In this document: positions 5,984-7,572 of the stretch, one piece after another
How the letters are laid out: each line of letters starts with the position of its first letter
How positions within the stretch are numbered: the stretch's first letter is position 1
NCBI GenBank assembly: GCA_018648945.1
Contig: JABGQJ010000372.1
Coordinates: 1-7,572 of the forward strand
Direction: 5' to 3'
DNA: 7,572 nt
Source of the DNA: Victivallales bacterium
Lineage (GTDB): Bacteria; Verrucomicrobiota; Lentisphaeria; Oligosphaerales; Lenti-02
Notes under the pieces: generated by a model
Told to the model about the DNA's origin: nothing
The model's input: the letters and a program-made list of their open reading frames with translations, nothing else
The model's database searches: none
Program-made: the position numbers and the translations under genes

Positions 5984-6949
5984 CTACGCCTTAGGGTCGC
6001 GGTGGAGCCCGAAGAGGAAACCGATGAACACATAGCTAGTGGACAGCAGGTACAATGCCAGCGTGCCGTTGAAGATGGCGATCAAGGTCACCTGCCCCGC
6101 CACGCAGGCCCGGAAATTGGTCACCAGGCTGAAGTAGGTCCGGTCACCAGCTGGATAGCGGAAGTAGAGCCACGCCGTCCAGACCTGCAGGAACAGGGTC
6201 ATCAACCCGCAGAACACGAAGTCTCGCAGAAAGAGAATCTCGTGGAAGGGCAACCAGCCGAGATGGGCGATGGCGAGAAAGGCGACGGTTGGCAGGAAGG
6301 CGCCCGCGATGCCTGCGTAGCGGGAAACCCGCAGCCCGTGGCGGACCACGAAGGTGCGTTTCCCCGCCGCCGCATCCCCGGCGGCGTCCTTGAAGTAGGT
6401 GAAGTAGGTCATCAGCGCGTTGAGCAAAGCCACCAGGAACACGCCGCTGACTCGGTTGCTGGTGATCAGGGGCTGCACCAGCGGCCCCGAGGCCAGGAAT
6501 CCGTAGACGGTGCACATGGAGATGCTGAGACCGAACACCACATTGCCCCACAGAGACCAGGCCTTGGCGTATTCGTACAGCACGTTCAAGAGCACACCGA
6601 CCAGAATCGGGATCAGCGACCATGGGTTGAGGATGTAGGAGGCGATCCCGACCCCAAGCATAGCCACCACCGAGACGGCCAGAGCCCCTTCGGGATGCAG
6701 CTCACCGGTCACCATCGGGCGATTCGGGGCGTTCACCCGATCCTCGGCCAACCCCAGGTAGTCGTTCACGATCTGGTTGATGCCCCAGCTCAAGAACAGC
6801 ATCGCCAGGACCAGCATGCCCCGACGATGGGAGTAGGCCTCCGGGGCACAGAAGCGGTAGAACGAGACCCCCACCCAACCGGCAACCCCGGTCACGAAGG
6901 CATAATACAACCGCATGGACTTGATGTAGGCGGGGATGAATCGCGTCAT
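5984..6949 (-). CDS. UbiA-family membrane prenyltransferase
   Basis: A 321-residue integral membrane protein with about nine hydrophobic segments, as is normal for UbiA enzymes, which attach an isoprenyl chain from a diphosphate donor to an aromatic or other acceptor. The first donor-binding region reads WGINQIVNDYLGLAEDRVN (55-73), followed by APNRP (74-78), matching the family's N-D...D-x-x-N-x-P-x-R-P. The second is YFKDAAGDAAAGKRT (185-199), with the Asp188-x3-Asp192 pair. The middle Asp of the canonical NDxxDxxxD motif is Gly66 here. The NxPxRP signature recalls the digeranylgeranylglyceryl-phosphate synthase and chlorophyll synthase branches, but I cannot assign a branch. The start is ATG 6949 because AAGGAG lies five bases upstream; in-frame ATG 6952 and TTG 6967 have poorer spacing. 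It begins 14 bases after the propeller gene's stop. With the lipid-kinase and oxoamine-synthase genes it suggests assembly of a prenyl-containing lipid or quinone-like molecule in the inner membrane (inference). Confidence 0.93.
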   Translation of the reverse strand: MTRFIPAYIKSMRLYYAFVTGVAGWVGVSFYRFCAPEAYSHRRGMLVLAMLFLSWGINQIVNDYLGLAEDRVNAPNRPMVTGELHPEGALAVSVVAMLGVGIASYILNPWSLIPILVGVLLNVLYEYAKAWSLWGNVVFGLSISMCTVYGFLASGPLVQPLITSNRVSGVFLVALLNALMTYFTYFKDAAGDAAAGKRTFVVRHGLRVSRYAGIAGAFLPTVAFLAIAHLGWLPFHEILFLRDFVFCGLMTLFLQVWTAWLYFRYPAGDRTYFSLVTNFRACVAGQVTLIAIFNGTLALYLLSTSYVFIGFLFGLHRDPKA

Positions 6950-6954
6950 CATAT

Positions 6955-6960
6955 CTCCTT
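6955..6960 (-). promoter_or_regulatory. Shine-Dalgarno AAGGAG for the UbiA prenyltransferase
   Basis: AAGGAG on the minus strand is five bases before ATG 6949 and only two before ATG 6952. It lies downstream of TTG 6967 and so argues against that codon as the start. It is the best ribosome-binding site in the window. Confidence 0.75.
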
Positions 6961-6963
6961 TGG

Positions 6964-7572
6964 TCAAACCGCTCCCAAGCCACGAATCATGTAGGCCTGG
7001 AGGATGCCGGATTCGTCGGAGTTGTAGAAGGCCATGGTGCCGTCCGGGGACAGGAACGGATGGATGTGGCTATCCTTCGTGCACGAGGACCGAGCATTGA
7101 GCAGGCAGGTGAAATTGGTGAGAGCGCCCGTTCCCGGCTCGCCCAGGTCGGCGATGAAGACTCGGCCGCCCTCTTGGAAGGGCTTGGCGTCAGAGACCAG
7201 GCGCTTTCCTTGACTGTCGGTGGCAAAGTGGTGGAAATGCGGGTTGGGGAAGTCCCGGGTCATGTCGTTCCGCACCGCACCGGGCGTCAGCCGCCCAAGG
7301 TGTCCGTCGCCTGCCATGGCCTGCGCCTCGATGAGCTGGGCTTCGCTGCCGGTCTCAAACCGGGTGCTGGTACTGGTGATGGCCCAAGCAGTCTGTCCTC
7401 GCCAGCACTGATGCCCTTGGCAGAACTCGATGCCATCGCGACCCCAAGGCATAGTCCGGAAATTGCTGCCGTCGTCACGCAGCAGGTGGATGTCCGCGCC
7501 GGCTCCACCGGTCAGTCTTTCGACTTGGCCAAGGCGGTTCGCCGTGTTTCCGTGGTTCTCCTGGATCAGGAT
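6964..7572 (-). CDS. Oligogalacturonate-lyase-like beta-propeller protein (5' part missing)
   Basis: The C-terminal 202 residues of a protein that runs off the right edge, ending in TGA at 6966-6964. The visible part resembles the C-terminal blades of oligogalacturonate lyases (Ogl, Pectate_lyase22 family), Mn-dependent seven-bladed propellers that split unsaturated digalacturonate. Landmarks counted from the first visible residue: FCQGHQCW at 50-57, NPHFHHFATDSQGKRLVSD at 110-128, and SHIHPFLSPDGTMAFYNSD at 168-186, a typical blade strand with SPDG. The His residues 112-115, 169 and 171 match the likely metal-binding sites. The Gln three residues before the last HxH pair, which I recall as a Mn ligand in Ogl, is Lys166 here, so lyase activity is uncertain; a related TolB/WD40-like propeller with another role is possible. 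The gene ends 14 bases before the UbiA start, so it may be co-transcribed, but its functional link to the downstream genes is not evident. Confidence 0.78.
   Translation of the reverse strand: MLIQENHGNTANRLGQVERLTGGAGADIHLLRDDGSNFRTMPWGRDGIEFCQGHQCWRGQTAWAITSTSTRFETGSEAQLIEAQAMAGDGHLGRLTPGAVRNDMTRDFPNPHFHHFATDSQGKRLVSDAKPFQEGGRVFIADLGEPGTGALTNFTCLLNARSSCTKDSHIHPFLSPDGTMAFYNSDESGILQAYMIRGLGAV

Noticed and set aside
5978..6994. A 338-residue plus-strand open frame opposite the UbiA gene.
   Set aside because: It is the antisense shadow of UbiA: His/Gln/Pro-rich, no hydrophobic core or family motif, and it covers the whole of a gene with clear membrane segments and Asp motifs.

Overview
The window is GC-rich bacterial DNA in which all eight recognisable genes lie on the minus strand, packed end to end. 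It therefore reads from the right edge to the left. Nothing in it fixes the host's taxonomy. The coding density, the Shine-Dalgarno motifs and the 4-base gene overlaps are bacterial, but the sequence alone does not allow placement beyond a high-GC, probably environmental bacterium.

Layout in transcription order (right to left): (1) the 3' part of an oligogalacturonate-lyase-like beta-propeller gene, cut by the right edge; (2) a UbiA-family membrane prenyltransferase; (3) a radical SAM enzyme with a long basic/hydrophobic N-terminus and extra C-terminal cysteines; (4) a diacylglycerol-kinase-type lipid kinase homologue; (5) a ThiL/PurM-superfamily protein with altered motifs; (6) an Old-Yellow-Enzyme-type flavin oxidoreductase with a C-terminal cysteine cluster; (7) a PLP-dependent alpha-oxoamine synthase (serine palmitoyltransferase/AONS/KBL family); (8) the first 80 codons of an extended short-chain dehydrogenase/epimerase, cut by the left edge. 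The gaps are 14 and 39 bases for the first two junctions; the next five junctions are 4-base or near-4-base stop/start overlaps (ATGA or GTGA). I see no tRNA, rRNA, CRISPR array, insertion sequence or convincing terminator, and no gene-free stretch longer than about 40 bases.

Interpretation: genes 2 to 8 look like one polycistronic pathway. An alpha-oxoamine synthase followed by an NAD(P)-dependent SDR is the logic of sphingoid-base or amino-ketone lipid synthesis (condense an acyl thioester with an amino acid, then reduce the ketone). A DAGK-fold kinase normally phosphorylates a lipid alcohol, a UbiA enzyme joins an isoprenyl chain to an acceptor in the membrane, an OYE-type enzyme reduces an activated C=C bond, and the radical SAM enzyme would perform an unusual radical step. 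The ThiL-like protein may activate a substrate with ATP or may have lost that activity. The best working hypothesis is an uncharacterised membrane-lipid or prenylated-metabolite pathway. The family assignments are well supported by motifs; the product is inference. The propeller gene at the right may be the first member of the operon or an unrelated upstream gene.
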